Below, in pieces: positions 48,881 through 57,684 of a DNA stretch of 64,000 nt. The notes under the pieces are model-generated. The model was not told the origin of the DNA. It saw only the letters and a program-made list of their open reading frames with translations, and made no database searches. The number at the start of each line of letters is the position of its first letter. The first letter of the stretch is position 1. The position numbers and the translations under genes are program-made. Location of the stretch: positions 97,694-161,693 of the forward strand of contig NZ_JFYL01000001.1 in NCBI RefSeq assembly GCF_000632455.1. Reading direction: 5' to 3'. Source of the DNA: Acinetobacter sp. Ver3. GTDB taxonomy: Bacteria > Pseudomonadota > Gammaproteobacteria > Pseudomonadales > Moraxellaceae.

Positions 48881-50087
48881 GGTCAGCTTCTCCTTTTTCT
48901 AACTCCGATTTCAGTAAGAAGCTGCCTTGATTGACATATTTTTGCCCCGCTTGAAGACCAGACTTAATTTCTGCCCATTGACCATCTGAAGACATTTCAC
49001 CTACTTCAATGGGTTGTGCTTTAAAGTGGAGTTTTCCATTTTTTTGTTCTGTAACAATAAATATTGCTGATTTACCTTCGATTTGTTGCACTGCATTTTT
49101 TGCAACGCGTAATACATTGGATGCATCGGGACTTTGAAGTTCAACATTTACCATCAAATTTGGTCTTAACTCACTTGCCTTTCCTTGAACTTTAGCGCGA
49201 ACAATCAAGCGACCAGTCTGCGCATCTGCTTGCGACGTTAACGATTGCACAACTGCTGTATACGTCTGACCTGATTGTAAAGATTTGAATTGAATATTTT
49301 GTTGTGCACGAATTTGATTACTCGCATCTGCAGGTAACACAAATTCGAGCCATAAATCTTTTAATTGTTCGATGATGAAAATCTGATCTGCAAGTTGCAC
49401 ATTTTCACCTACCACGATGTCTTTTTGGCTGATCACGCCCGAGATAGGCGAACGAATGGTAAAACGCCCATTCGAACCTGCTGAAGCTCCCAAAGCTTGT
49501 AAACGTGCATTGGCACTTTGCACTGTGATTTGTGCTTGACGATATGCATTTTCAGCACGTTGCAAATCCTGTTTTGCGGAGATCCCCTGCGACCACATCC
49601 GTTGTTCACGTTGCAAATCTTGGCGTGCCAAATCTAAATTGGATTGCGCCATTCTCAAATTCGCTTGTTGGTCAATGAGCTCTGGGACACTTAATACTGC
49701 AAGTACTTGACCTTTAGTTACTTCTTGTCCCAGTGCTACATTCACTTGTTCAACATGACCAGCAAAATTAGGGGAAGTATGCGCTTGTTGATCTGTATTT
49801 ACCATCAATTTTGCAGGCAAGTTTGTGTATCGCGGAATTGCACCTAATTGAGCTGATTCTATTTTTATACTATGTTCGACTAGCTGTTTAGATGTGAGTT
49901 CAATCTCACCTTCTTCTGCATGATCAGCTTCTGCGCCATTCGACGTTTCAGCTTGCTCTTCACTCTCGACAATTGCTGTTTTGTTATTATCTTTGAAAAC
50001 AATCCAAATCCCGATAACTACCGTCACCCCAATAATCAGGGCGATGAAGAATGCTTGGTTTATTTTTCCTTGTTGTATAGATCTCAT
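48870..50087 (-). CDS. czcB: CzcB periplasmic adaptor
   Basis: A 405-residue membrane-fusion protein. One N-terminal anchor (FFIALIIGVTVVIGIWIVF) is followed by an acidic stretch (EEQAETSNGAEADHAEEGE), a lipoyl/hairpin region (GQEVTKGQVLAVLSVPELID) and beta-barrel domains. The C-terminus ends GEADHGH, a possible metal contact. It links CzcA to CzcC. One base separates it from the czcC stop. Confidence 0.93.
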   Translation of the reverse strand: MRSIQQGKINQAFFIALIIGVTVVIGIWIVFKDNNKTAIVESEEQAETSNGAEADHAEEGEIELTSKQLVEHSIKIESAQLGAIPRYTNLPAKLMVNTDQQAHTSPNFAGHVEQVNVALGQEVTKGQVLAVLSVPELIDQQANLRMAQSNLDLARQDLQREQRMWSQGISAKQDLQRAENAYRQAQITVQSANARLQALGASAGSNGRFTIRSPISGVISQKDIVVGENVQLADQIFIIEQLKDLWLEFVLPADASNQIRAQQNIQFKSLQSGQTYTAVVQSLTSQADAQTGRLIVRAKVQGKASELRPNLMVNVELQSPDASNVLRVAKNAVQQIEGKSAIFIVTEQKNGKLHFKAQPIEVGEMSSDGQWAEIKSGLQAGQKYVNQGSFLLKSELEKGEADHGH

Positions 50088-50088
50088 T

Positions 50089-51408
50089 TTATTCTGCCCC
50101 TATATTGATGAAATTTTCTGACTGTGACACAGCCTCTTTGAGTAATTGGGTATAGGCATCCGAACGACTAATTTGTTCATAACTGGTACCAATACTTAAT
50201 GCCTCAGCAGCAAGTGCGGTTTGCCATGCCTCTCTTAAGAGCTGAATTTGACTGAGCCGAATATTTTGTAATTGTGTCGTTGCTTGTTGCACCTCAGTGA
50301 TTGAAAGTTTTCCATTTTTAAAACCGAGCAAAGAGCGCGTCTGTACTTTTTCAGACAAGCCTTTCTGTCTCAGTACAGCGTCATACTGTAGTTTTAAGCC
50401 TCGCACCTGATGAAATGAGTTTGCAATCTCTAAAATTTGTTGTTTGAGTTCTCTTTGTTGTTGACGCTCAAGTAGAGATTGCTGACGTTGGGCAAGCGGA
50501 ATTTGGTATTGCTGACGATTAAAAATATTGAACGGAATATCTACACCCACAGATAAACTAGTATCGTTTGTCTCATTGGGCGCTTTTGTTCGCGTCATCC
50601 CTACATTCAAATTTGGATTTGGTTTTGCTTTTACTTTAAGTTGCTCAATTCGTTGATTAGCCTGTACAACATTGAGTGCATAAAGCTTTTCTAAATAACC
50701 TGCAGAAATATAATTTTGAACATTCTGTTCAACTTGGTCAGGCCAATAAATCCGATTTGAATCAACCTTCACCTCTGCTTCAGTTTCTCCCCAGAGATTA
50801 GAAAGATTACGTTTTGCAATTTCTTTATTTAAAATGGCTTGCTGATAATTGCGTTCATTTTCTGCCGCTTCAATCTGCGCTCGTTCATACTCAACCAAGG
50901 CTATGCTTCCTGCCTGATATCGTTTTTTAGCGCTGTCTAAAGTTTCACGACTGACTTGCAGTTGAGACTTTTGAATTTGTGCTTCAGATTGCGAAATTAA
51001 AAACTGTGACCAAGCATACTTCACGATTAATTGGCTTTGTGCTTCCCACAACTTTTCTTGCAATTCATTTTGTTGACCCGCCAAACGCGCTATATTTTTT
51101 TGAATCCGTCTTTGACCAAAAATGTCGATCGGCTGACTAATACCTAGACTTAACTCTTGATCTTGATTCGAGCCAAAGCCATCTCGAGACAGAGTGATGG
51201 TCGGGTTTTGCCAAAGTCCACTTTGCTTGACTGCAAGTTCTGACATTTGTTGTCGTTGCTGCCAAATCTGTTCTGATTGTTGATATCGAGACACTTGAAC
51301 GAGTGCTTGTTCAAGCGAATTGACTGTCATTGCTTGAGCATTTGCACCCAAACTAAGCGAACCTAAAACCAGCCATAATCGAATGGAATGTTTTAATTTA
51401 AAAGACAT
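50089..51408 (-). CDS. czcC: CzcC outer-membrane channel
   Basis: A 439-residue TolC-type outer-membrane factor with a signal peptide (LWLVLGSLSLGANAQAM) and two OEP coiled-coil repeats rich in Gln and Ala. It forms the exit duct of the CzcCBA pump. Located between czcI and czcB in the usual order. Confidence 0.92.
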   Translation of the reverse strand: MSFKLKHSIRLWLVLGSLSLGANAQAMTVNSLEQALVQVSRYQQSEQIWQQRQQMSELAVKQSGLWQNPTITLSRDGFGSNQDQELSLGISQPIDIFGQRRIQKNIARLAGQQNELQEKLWEAQSQLIVKYAWSQFLISQSEAQIQKSQLQVSRETLDSAKKRYQAGSIALVEYERAQIEAAENERNYQQAILNKEIAKRNLSNLWGETEAEVKVDSNRIYWPDQVEQNVQNYISAGYLEKLYALNVVQANQRIEQLKVKAKPNPNLNVGMTRTKAPNETNDTSLSVGVDIPFNIFNRQQYQIPLAQRQQSLLERQQQRELKQQILEIANSFHQVRGLKLQYDAVLRQKGLSEKVQTRSLLGFKNGKLSITEVQQATTQLQNIRLSQIQLLREAWQTALAAEALSIGTSYEQISRSDAYTQLLKEAVSQSENFINIGAE

Positions 51409-51454
51409 GTGAATTTCCCACTAATTTAAAAATAAGTGGTGGGAAATTTTTAGG

Positions 51455-51892
51455 CTACCCCACCAATAGCGGGGTTAATTCAGGAGGCGGAGGGATTTTA
51501 CCTAAATGAGGCGATTGATAGGCATTAATCCAAAGAAAGTGATTTTGGTAAATCTTTTCGATGTGTTGTGATGAAGGCAAATTCTCGTTTACAGCAAGAA
51601 TAAACTGAGACATCGACGGCAGATGATCTTGATGATCCAAAACATCGATTTGCGCTTTTTCTTCTAGCGTCACGCTTTGATCATCGCTAAGCACTAAATA
51701 TTTTTCAATTTGGGACTTCGGACTTTGATTTGAAAGATCGGCTTGGCAAAGTACAGGTTGATGATGACCAAAGTGAAAACTTTGTGTCGATGTTGAGTCG
51801 CTTTCATGAACACAAAAAGCCGCCGCCACATTCCAAAGGCTTTGGAACATGAACATACATGCTAAGAATGTCACAAATTTAGCCGATCTCAT
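51455..51892 (-). CDS. czcI: CzcI-family periplasmic protein
   Basis: A 145-residue secreted protein. The signal peptide (FVTFLACMFMFQSLWNVAAA) is followed by CVHE and a His-containing FHFGHHQPVLCQ. The C-terminus has the proline-rich IPPPPELTPLL seen in CzcI proteins. CzcI is the first gene of czc operons in Cupriavidus and modulates induction. Its place directly before czcC agrees. Confidence 0.85.
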   Translation of the reverse strand: MRSAKFVTFLACMFMFQSLWNVAAAFCVHESDSTSTQSFHFGHHQPVLCQADLSNQSPKSQIEKYLVLSDDQSVTLEEKAQIDVLDHQDHLPSMSQFILAVNENLPSSQHIEKIYQNHFLWINAYQSPHLGKIPPPPELTPLLVG

Positions 51893-52070
51893 TTAAGCAG
51901 GCTCTCATCTTTTCTATCTGCATTTAAAACGTGATAGTGATCACAATCAAGTGAAGAGTTGTAATTCTCCATCATATTTTGATGATCGAAACCTTGATAT
52001 TGAAATAATGTACATAAGAAAAATGAATGAAAACTTAAAAATTTAGCGCTTTTAAAGCACGCTTCGAAAA
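51893..52070. other. Divergent region between czcI and the nitrogen-locus transporter
   Basis: About 180 bp holding the czc promoter on the minus strand. A short palindrome GTGATCAC lies at 51937-51944. No czcRS-type regulator gene is in the window. Confidence 0.4.
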
Positions 52071-52087
52071 TGGCATCGATTTTGCTA
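52071..52087 (+). promoter_or_regulatory. Sigma-54 promoter of the ABC permease/ATPase operon
   Basis: TGGCATCGATTTTGCTA fits the sigma-54 consensus TGGCAC-N5-TTGCW at nearly every position. The GG (52072-52073) and GC (52084-52085) doublets are exactly 10 bp apart, as required. The predicted start of transcription is near 52097, 36 bp before the ATG at 52133. Seen in the sequence; activity is inferred. Confidence 0.75.
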
Positions 52088-52132
52088 CCTAATCATACGA
52101 ATTTTATTTTTTGTATTACTGAGGTGGCAACA

Positions 52133-53077
52133 ATGAGCTATGTTGCACGAGAATTGAGTCAAAAGCATAAATTTTTGCTTGGTTTTGGATCGTTTTTAAT
52201 TCCAATTTTAATCTGGTGTGCAGTAAGTTATTTGCCTTTTATTTGGCATCCCCAAGTTCAAATCACAGATTCTGGTAGCACATCATTTTTACAAGTCGAT
52301 AGCCGTGTCAGTAGAGAAGTTTATTATGCTGAAGCGCAATCGGCAGTCGATCAAGGACTGCCACCACCTCGGGGAATTTTGGTCAATCCCATTTATCTAC
52401 CCGCACCAGATGAAGTCGCTACAGCCTTAGTGACCACATTTACAACGTCACCCGCTCAAGCAAATGCACCATGGTTTCATGAAAGTTTATGGCACAGCAT
52501 TAAATTGGTGTTTACCGCATTTTTTATTTCTTCTTTGATCGGTATTCCTTTGGGTATTCTTTGCGGTTTTTCTCATAAAATTTCTCAATTAACTGAACCT
52601 TTTGTAGAGTTCTTTCGCTATCTGCCTGCACCAGCCTTTGGCGCTCTTGCTGTTGCGATTTTGGGCATTAATGACGCACCTAAAATTGCCATTATTGTGA
52701 TTGGGACCTTATTCCAACAAATTCTTATTATTGCCAATACCACCCGTCTGGTCGACCGCAGTCTTGTTGAAGCTGGATTCACCTTAGGAACCAATAAAAT
52801 CAAAAGTTTATTATATGTGGTCATCCCTGCTGCACTCCCAGAAATTTATCGAAACCTTCGTGTACTTTTAGGTTGGGCTTGGACCTATTTAATCGTTGCA
52901 GAACTCATAGGAAGTACATCCGGTATCACGTGGTTCATCACTCAACAAGCTCGCTATCAAAACTTTGACAATGTTTTTGCCGCAATTTTGATTATCGGTT
53001 TGATTGGTCTGATTTGCGACGTGATTTTAATGAAACTTGGACAGCACTTATTTAAATGGAAAACGGGAGCTCGCTAA
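52133..53077 (+). CDS. ABC transporter permease, SsuC/TauC type, nitrogen locus
   Basis: A 314-residue inner-membrane permease. A first transmembrane helix (GFGSFLIPILIWCAVSYL) is followed by an unusually long periplasmic segment (about 85 residues, VQITDSGSTSFLQVDSR to PAQANAPWFHES), then five helices and the EAA loop (EAGFTLGTNKIKSLLYVVIP). ATG 52133 has GAGGTGG before it; the in-frame ATG at 52070 lies in the sigma-54 element, so it cannot be the start. The long insert recalls permeases of urea-carboxylase-linked transporters (from memory). No binding protein is next to it; the likely partner is at 57683. Confidence 0.85.
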   Translation: MSYVARELSQKHKFLLGFGSFLIPILIWCAVSYLPFIWHPQVQITDSGSTSFLQVDSRVSREVYYAEAQSAVDQGLPPPRGILVNPIYLPAPDEVATALVTTFTTSPAQANAPWFHESLWHSIKLVFTAFFISSLIGIPLGILCGFSHKISQLTEPFVEFFRYLPAPAFGALAVAILGINDAPKIAIIVIGTLFQQILIIANTTRLVDRSLVEAGFTLGTNKIKSLLYVVIPAALPEIYRNLRVLLGWAWTYLIVAELIGSTSGITWFITQQARYQNFDNVFAAILIIGLIGLICDVILMKLGQHLFKWKTGAR

Positions 53078-53970
53078 TGTCTTCACTAATTCAACCCTCA
53101 GATTTTGATGCCCGCGCTTACTTTGACAAAATTTACGCTCGTCCCGTCATTTTAGAAGCGAAAAATCTCACCCAAAAGTTTAGCCACGGAAAAACTGAGC
53201 GCACCATTTTAAATGCTTTAGATTTAAAAATTCATAAACGTGAATTTATCTGTGTTATTGGTCCTTCAGGATGCGGTAAGTCTACCTTTAGCCGTATTGT
53301 GGCAGGTCTTGATCCATATACCAGTGGTGAATTACTGGTAGACGGTGAAACCATCACAGGACCGAGTCCAGAGCGTGGCATGGTTTTCCAAGGCTACACA
53401 CTGTTTCCATGGAAAACGGTAAAAGAAAATGTCATGTTTGGTCCACTCATGCGAGGTGCCAGCAATGCTACAGCTGAGGCGCAAGCCCGTGAATGGATCA
53501 ACATTATCGGACTTGAAAAATTTGAGCAGCAATACCCTCATGAACTTTCTGGAGGGATGAAACAACGCGTTGCCATCGCTCGCGCGCTCGTGAATCAGCC
53601 GAAAATTCTTTTGATGGATGAACCCTTTGGGGCTTTAGATCCTCATACGCGTCAAAAAATGCAAAAGCATCTGATCGATCTTTGGGCCAATATTGATATC
53701 ACGATTATTTTTGTGACACACGATATGGACGAGGCGATTTTACTGGCCGATCGGATTGTGGCATTGAAGGCCAATCCTGGCGAAATTAAGGAAATCATTG
53801 AGGTTGATCTACCAAGACCACGTCAGCATGAATTGATGCTCACTGAAAAATTTAAATCGTTAAGACAACGTGTAGATGCTTTGGTACATGCTGAAGAAGA
53901 TGAACTTGATCCAGCACTCGCCGACTTACCTAAAATTCCAAGAATGACCAAGGTCAGTCATTCTAAATAA
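53077..53970 (+). CDS. ABC transporter ATPase, SsuB/TauB/NrtD type, nitrogen locus
   Basis: A 297-residue ATPase. Walker A is GPSGCGKST, signature ELSGGMKQRVAIARAL, Walker B ILLMDEPFGALDP and the switch His in FVTHDMDEA. The start ATG shares its A with the permease stop (TAATG), so translation is coupled; GGAG precedes it. The C-terminal 45 residues are charged and extend beyond the core. Energises the permease upstream. Confidence 0.9.
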   Translation: MSSLIQPSDFDARAYFDKIYARPVILEAKNLTQKFSHGKTERTILNALDLKIHKREFICVIGPSGCGKSTFSRIVAGLDPYTSGELLVDGETITGPSPERGMVFQGYTLFPWKTVKENVMFGPLMRGASNATAEAQAREWINIIGLEKFEQQYPHELSGGMKQRVAIARALVNQPKILLMDEPFGALDPHTRQKMQKHLIDLWANIDITIIFVTHDMDEAILLADRIVALKANPGEIKEIIEVDLPRPRQHELMLTEKFKSLRQRVDALVHAEEDELDPALADLPKIPRMTKVSHSK

Positions 53971-54061
53971 GGCGCTACATCCTGATCACACTAACGGTCA
54001 GGATAAAGCATGCAACATCAATCCTTTTGACCACACCATTTTAAATGCAGCCTTGGATTAA

Positions 54062-54766
54062 TCACGACTTCATTTCATCACGTTCAATTCGTCCATCTAC
54101 CAATTGAATGGTTCGATCACATGTAGCGGATAATCGTGGATCATGGGTCACTAACAATACCGCACAATTTTGTTGCTCATTTACTTCACGAAACAGCTCA
54201 AAGACTTCGCTCGCTGTTTGACTGTCCAAATTACCTGTAGGTTCATCAGCGAGGAGCAAAGCAGGCTGAGTGATTAAAGCTCTGGCGATTGCGACACGTT
54301 GTTGCTGCCCACCAGAAAGTTGACTGGCTTTTCGTTGTGCAAATTGACTCAATCCTACCGCTTTTAACAAATCATGTGCTCGATCTAAAGCTTGTTGATT
54401 GGGTTTGCCATGCGCCAACATTAGAGGCATCAAAACATTTTCAATAACGGTGAACGCTTGAATCAAATGATGAAACTGAAACACAAATCCTATGCTCTTC
54501 CCACGCAATTCCGTTCTTTGTTGATCTTCCATTTGACTGGTTGGTTGACCAAGTAAATAAATTTCACCACTGGTGGGTTGATCCAGTAAACCTAAAATAT
54601 TTAATAACGTACTTTTACCTGAACCAGAAGGTCCAATTAACGCAGCAAAATCTTGACGATGTATCGCAAAATTAATCCCATGCAGCACTTCTATTTCATT
54701 GGGTTGTCCAATGTTATAAGACTTTTTCAAAGCCTCTAAACGTAGTACTTCATCGTGATTAGACAT
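54062..54766 (-). CDS. ABC exporter ATPase, LolD/MacB/DevA type
   Basis: A 234-residue ATPase: Walker A LIGPSGSGKSTLL, signature LSGGQQQRVAIARAL, Walker B LLLADEPTGNLDS, and the LolD/MacB-typical GKSIGFVFQFHHL. Works with the FtsX-type permease whose gene overlaps it by 8 bp. Last gene of the exporter operon. Confidence 0.92.
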   Translation of the reverse strand: MSNHDEVLRLEALKKSYNIGQPNEIEVLHGINFAIHRQDFAALIGPSGSGKSTLLNILGLLDQPTSGEIYLLGQPTSQMEDQQRTELRGKSIGFVFQFHHLIQAFTVIENVLMPLMLAHGKPNQQALDRAHDLLKAVGLSQFAQRKASQLSGGQQQRVAIARALITQPALLLADEPTGNLDSQTASEVFELFREVNEQQNCAVLLVTHDPRLSATCDRTIQLVDGRIERDEMKS

Positions 54767-55976
54767 GACGGATTGCCTCCACAGGATCTAAACGCGCTGC
54801 ACGACGGGCAGGAATCGCCGCTGCAATTAAACCGCTCAATGTTGCAAGTAATAAAGCGGATCCAATCAAATAGGGTGAAATTGGAATGTAGAATAACCCT
54901 GGGCCAAATTCATTAAATGACCAAACCAATGCATAACTGGTCAGGATTCCAACAATAGAACCAAGTAAGCCGAAAATCGCACCTTGAATGAGAAAGATCA
55001 TCAAAATTTGTTCTCGGCTCGCACCTGTAGCACGCAAGATTCCGATCTCACGTGTACGCTGTACCACTGTAATGGAGAGTACGCTGGCGATCGCAAATGC
55101 AACAGATATTCCAACAAATATAATTATCATATTGGTTGAAAGACTTTGCGCTGAAATCGCATTCATCAATTGCGCATTACTTTCAATCCAACTTTCAGCT
55201 TTTAATCCAGTGAGACGATGAATTTGCGTTGCGACCTGATCTGCGGAGAAAATATCAGAAATACGAAGATCAATAATGGTAACCCCACCCGGCAAACCCA
55301 ATAAAGACTGTGCCCGCTTTAGATCGATATACATATAGCGTGAGTCTAGTTCTTTGACCCCGAGTTCAAAAATACCCGTTACATTCATGACGGCGTTAAT
55401 ATCTTGACCGTTATCAACGCGAATTTTACTGCCTACGCGCACACCAAGGTCTTTGGCCAACTCACTTCCGATGAGTACATCATCTGCTTTTAAACGAAGC
55501 TGACCAGTTTTAAGATACTCTTGCAAAGGTACAATACGTTGATAACGTGGTAAATCAATCCCCATAATCGCAACTGACTGAATCGCTTCCCCCCGTTTTA
55601 CCAGTGCAGGTCCTGAAACCATGGGAGAAACGGCATTGAGCGTCTTGATATTGTCTAGATTTTCAAGAACTTCTTGCCAGTTATTGATCGACTTGAGTCT
55701 TTGAGCCCTTTGATCTTCATGGATGATGTGTGCTACGCCCTCAGGCACTTTAACGACGCGATTGACCTCATCTGGTGCATGTAAACTAATATGTGCCTGA
55801 GTACCCAACGTACGCTCAATCAAATTGGACTGAAGCCCCTGAATTAATGCACTAATAAAGACAATAACGGCAACACCAATAGCAACACCACCAATAATCA
55901 TCAGTGTTTGACTGCGACCCTCGCGTAAAAACCCAACAGCGATGAGCCAATTGGTCCATAAACGCTTCATCTTCAA
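54759..55976 (-). CDS. ABC exporter permease, FtsX/MacB/DevC type
   Basis: A 405-residue membrane protein with an N-terminal helix (TLMIIGGVAIGVAVIVFISAL), a large periplasmic domain (about 45-270) and three C-terminal helices ending PARRAARLDPVEAIRHV, the usual FtsX/MacB_PCD plan without fused ATPase. This split plan is that of DevBCA. Overlaps the adaptor gene by 4 bp. Exported substrate unknown. Confidence 0.9.
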   Translation of the reverse strand: MKMKRLWTNWLIAVGFLREGRSQTLMIIGGVAIGVAVIVFISALIQGLQSNLIERTLGTQAHISLHAPDEVNRVVKVPEGVAHIIHEDQRAQRLKSINNWQEVLENLDNIKTLNAVSPMVSGPALVKRGEAIQSVAIMGIDLPRYQRIVPLQEYLKTGQLRLKADDVLIGSELAKDLGVRVGSKIRVDNGQDINAVMNVTGIFELGVKELDSRYMYIDLKRAQSLLGLPGGVTIIDLRISDIFSADQVATQIHRLTGLKAESWIESNAQLMNAISAQSLSTNMIIIFVGISVAFAIASVLSITVVQRTREIGILRATGASREQILMIFLIQGAIFGLLGSIVGILTSYALVWSFNEFGPGLFYIPISPYLIGSALLLATLSGLIAAAIPARRAARLDPVEAIRHV

Positions 55977-57157
55977 AGTGCTTGTACCTGCTTAGTTCTG
56001 ACACGCTGATCCGCTTTTACTTGATCAGGCTTTATAACGACCTGATCATTGTGATCCAACCCTGATAAGATTTCAGACATGGCAGTCCCACGCAACCCTA
56101 ATTTTACAGATTGACGTTGGACCTTGCCCTCTCTTACCACCATAACTTCAGCTTGCGTGGTTGAAGGGTCAATAAGCGCGTCATTGGCTATTACTTTGGT
56201 TTTATTTCGACGTGCTGTTTCGACATTCACTGAGACTGTCATATCTTGCTTCAAAAAATTGGGTACAGAGTTCACCGCCAATTTGACTTCAACCGTACCA
56301 CGTTGAGGATCAATATTAGGTGCAATAAAGTTAACTTCAGCTGGAAATGCTTGCTCTGGATAAGCATCTGCAATCACTTCCGCTTTTTGACCCAATTTCA
56401 GATAAGGTAAATTTTGCTCATCCACCGCCACTTTAATTTGCGTTGGACTATCAACTGCGACTGTAAAGAGCACCTTTCCAGGTTGAATCGCATCCCCTTT
56501 TTCGACTTCACGCGTCAAGATCGTACCCGATACTTGTGCCCGAATTTCACTTTTTGCCAATTGGGCACGTAGTGCATTTAATCTTTCACTTAAGGTTTTT
56601 TCTTCCACTTGACCTGGAGCAAGGCTTTGCGCCTTCAGTTTTGCCGCAGATAATTGATTTCTCGCTAAGCGTTCAGCTTCTAAGGCTTGTTCTTTTTCCT
56701 CTACAGAAAGCACTCCCGGTTCCGTTTGCTGACGACGTCTTGCTTCGCGACTGGCTTGTTGTAATTGGAATTCTGCCGTTTTCAATTCAACCTGCGCTTG
56801 TGGATAGCGAATTTTCCGCAATTCCTCTAGCGCAACTTCTGCTTCACGGACTTGTGCTTTTAAATCATCAGATTGAATAATTAACAGTACATCTCCTGCT
56901 GCTATTCGTTGACCTTCTTGCACGCGTCGCTCAATCACCACACCTGAAATTTCACTTCCAATTTCACTACGTGCTACATTTTCAGCACGACCTGAAGCGA
57001 CCACTGTTTGAATCAGTGGTTTTTCTTCGATTAGGTAAGTTTCGACTACAGGACCTTGCCACCAACGGAAAATGAAATATATCCCACCCATCGAAATGAG
57101 CAGAATGAGAATCCACCATTTTCGTTGTTTTAAAATACGCAAAGCTTTATCTCCCAA
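55973..57157 (-). CDS. HlyD-type periplasmic adaptor, DevB/MacA-like
   Basis: A 394-residue adaptor with one N-terminal membrane anchor (WWILILLISMGGIYFIFRW), a lipoyl half (GVVIERRVQEGQRIAAGDVL), a coiled-coil hairpin (LRKIRYPQAQVELKTAEFQL and onward) and beta-barrel domains. It should join the FtsX-type permease to a TolC-like channel. First of the three exporter genes, following the TIGR03643-type gene by 5 bp. Confidence 0.9.
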   Translation of the reverse strand: MGDKALRILKQRKWWILILLISMGGIYFIFRWWQGPVVETYLIEEKPLIQTVVASGRAENVARSEIGSEISGVVIERRVQEGQRIAAGDVLLIIQSDDLKAQVREAEVALEELRKIRYPQAQVELKTAEFQLQQASREARRRQQTEPGVLSVEEKEQALEAERLARNQLSAAKLKAQSLAPGQVEEKTLSERLNALRAQLAKSEIRAQVSGTILTREVEKGDAIQPGKVLFTVAVDSPTQIKVAVDEQNLPYLKLGQKAEVIADAYPEQAFPAEVNFIAPNIDPQRGTVEVKLAVNSVPNFLKQDMTVSVNVETARRNKTKVIANDALIDPSTTQAEVMVVREGKVQRQSVKLGLRGTAMSEILSGLDHNDQVVIKPDQVKADQRVRTKQVQAL

Positions 57158-57162
57158 TAGGC

Positions 57163-57411
57163 CTACTTCGGTTTATATTGTCGAGTACAGTAAGCTCTTA
57201 AAATATCTGGTGAGCGCTTGTGAAGATGCTTGGTATTTCGCCCCGCAACACGTTTACGCCACATTTCAAAACTACTTTTTTTTAATTGTTGTCGCATCAA
57301 TCGAATGACTGCACTTTCGTTTAATCCGTATTCCAGCAGAATGGCTTCGAAGGGTGTCCGATCTTCCCACGCCATTTCAATAATTCTGGAAATATCAGCT
57401 GTTGTATACAA
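57163..57411 (-). CDS. TIGR03643-type small protein
   Basis: An 82-residue basic protein with the family sequence DISRIIEMAWEDRTPFEAI ... VIRLMRQQLKKSSFEMWRKR. The first part resembles a helix-turn-helix, and members are often found beside photolyase-like genes (from memory). It starts at TTG 57411, with AAGGA nine bases before; no in-frame ATG suits. It lies 5 bp before the HlyD gene, suggesting one operon. Confidence 0.85.
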   Translation of the reverse strand: MYTTADISRIIEMAWEDRTPFEAILLEYGLNESAVIRLMRQQLKKSSFEMWRKRVAGRNTKHLHKRSPDILRAYCTRQYKPK

Positions 57412-57587
57412 CGCACATGATCCTTTTTCATTCGCATCAAACGTTGATGTTAAGCGTTCATTCGTGAAAAATATGTGATTTTTTGTTGATTTATAGACAC
57501 TTCATACACGCTAACGCATTCATTGTATAAAACGATTGATTTTATGATTTTAATCCGTTTCCTAGTTTTTCCATTTTTATCTATTGT

Positions 57588-57593
57588 TAATAC
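57588..57593 (+). promoter_or_regulatory. Possible -10 box of the small RNA candidate
   Basis: TAATAC at 57588-57593 is a fair -10 element placed seven bases before the first hairpin at 57600. The -35 region is weak. Confidence 0.3.
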
Positions 57594-57599
57594 ATACAA

Positions 57600-57684
57600 G
57601 GTAGGCAACTCTGTTGCTCTACCGACCAATCATTCAGTCCAACTTTGTGCCCAGTGCAAGCCCCTCTGCACTGGGCTTTTTTTT
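57600..57684 (+). ncRNA. Candidate small RNA with two hairpins and a terminator
   Basis: Two stems sit in a row on the plus strand. The first pairs GGTAGGCAAC (57600-57609) with GTTGC-t-CTACC (57613-57623). The second pairs GCCCAGTGCA (57649-57658) with TGCACTGGGC (57667-57676) and is followed by eight T, a strong intrinsic terminator. No plus-strand gene upstream is close enough to use it (the last ends at 53970), and the minus strand has no T run here. The linker (57624-57648) could be a target-pairing region. Seen directly; that it is transcribed is inferred. Confidence 0.45.
57649..57684 (+). terminator. Orphan plus-strand terminator
   Basis: Ten-bp stem followed by TTTTTTTT; the 3' end of the small RNA candidate. 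Confidence 0.75.

Noticed and set aside
51937..51944. GTGATCAC palindrome as a czc operator
   Set aside because: Only eight bases and no partner regulator; too short to support.
52070..52132. Upstream in-frame ATG 52070 as the permease start
   Set aside because: This stretch is the sigma-54 element and leader, and ATG 52133 has a clear Shine-Dalgarno sequence.
57600..57623. tRNA-like D-arm (GGTAGAGC on the minus strand)
   Set aside because: No acceptor stem, anticodon arm or T arm can be drawn around it; the similarity is limited to one hairpin.
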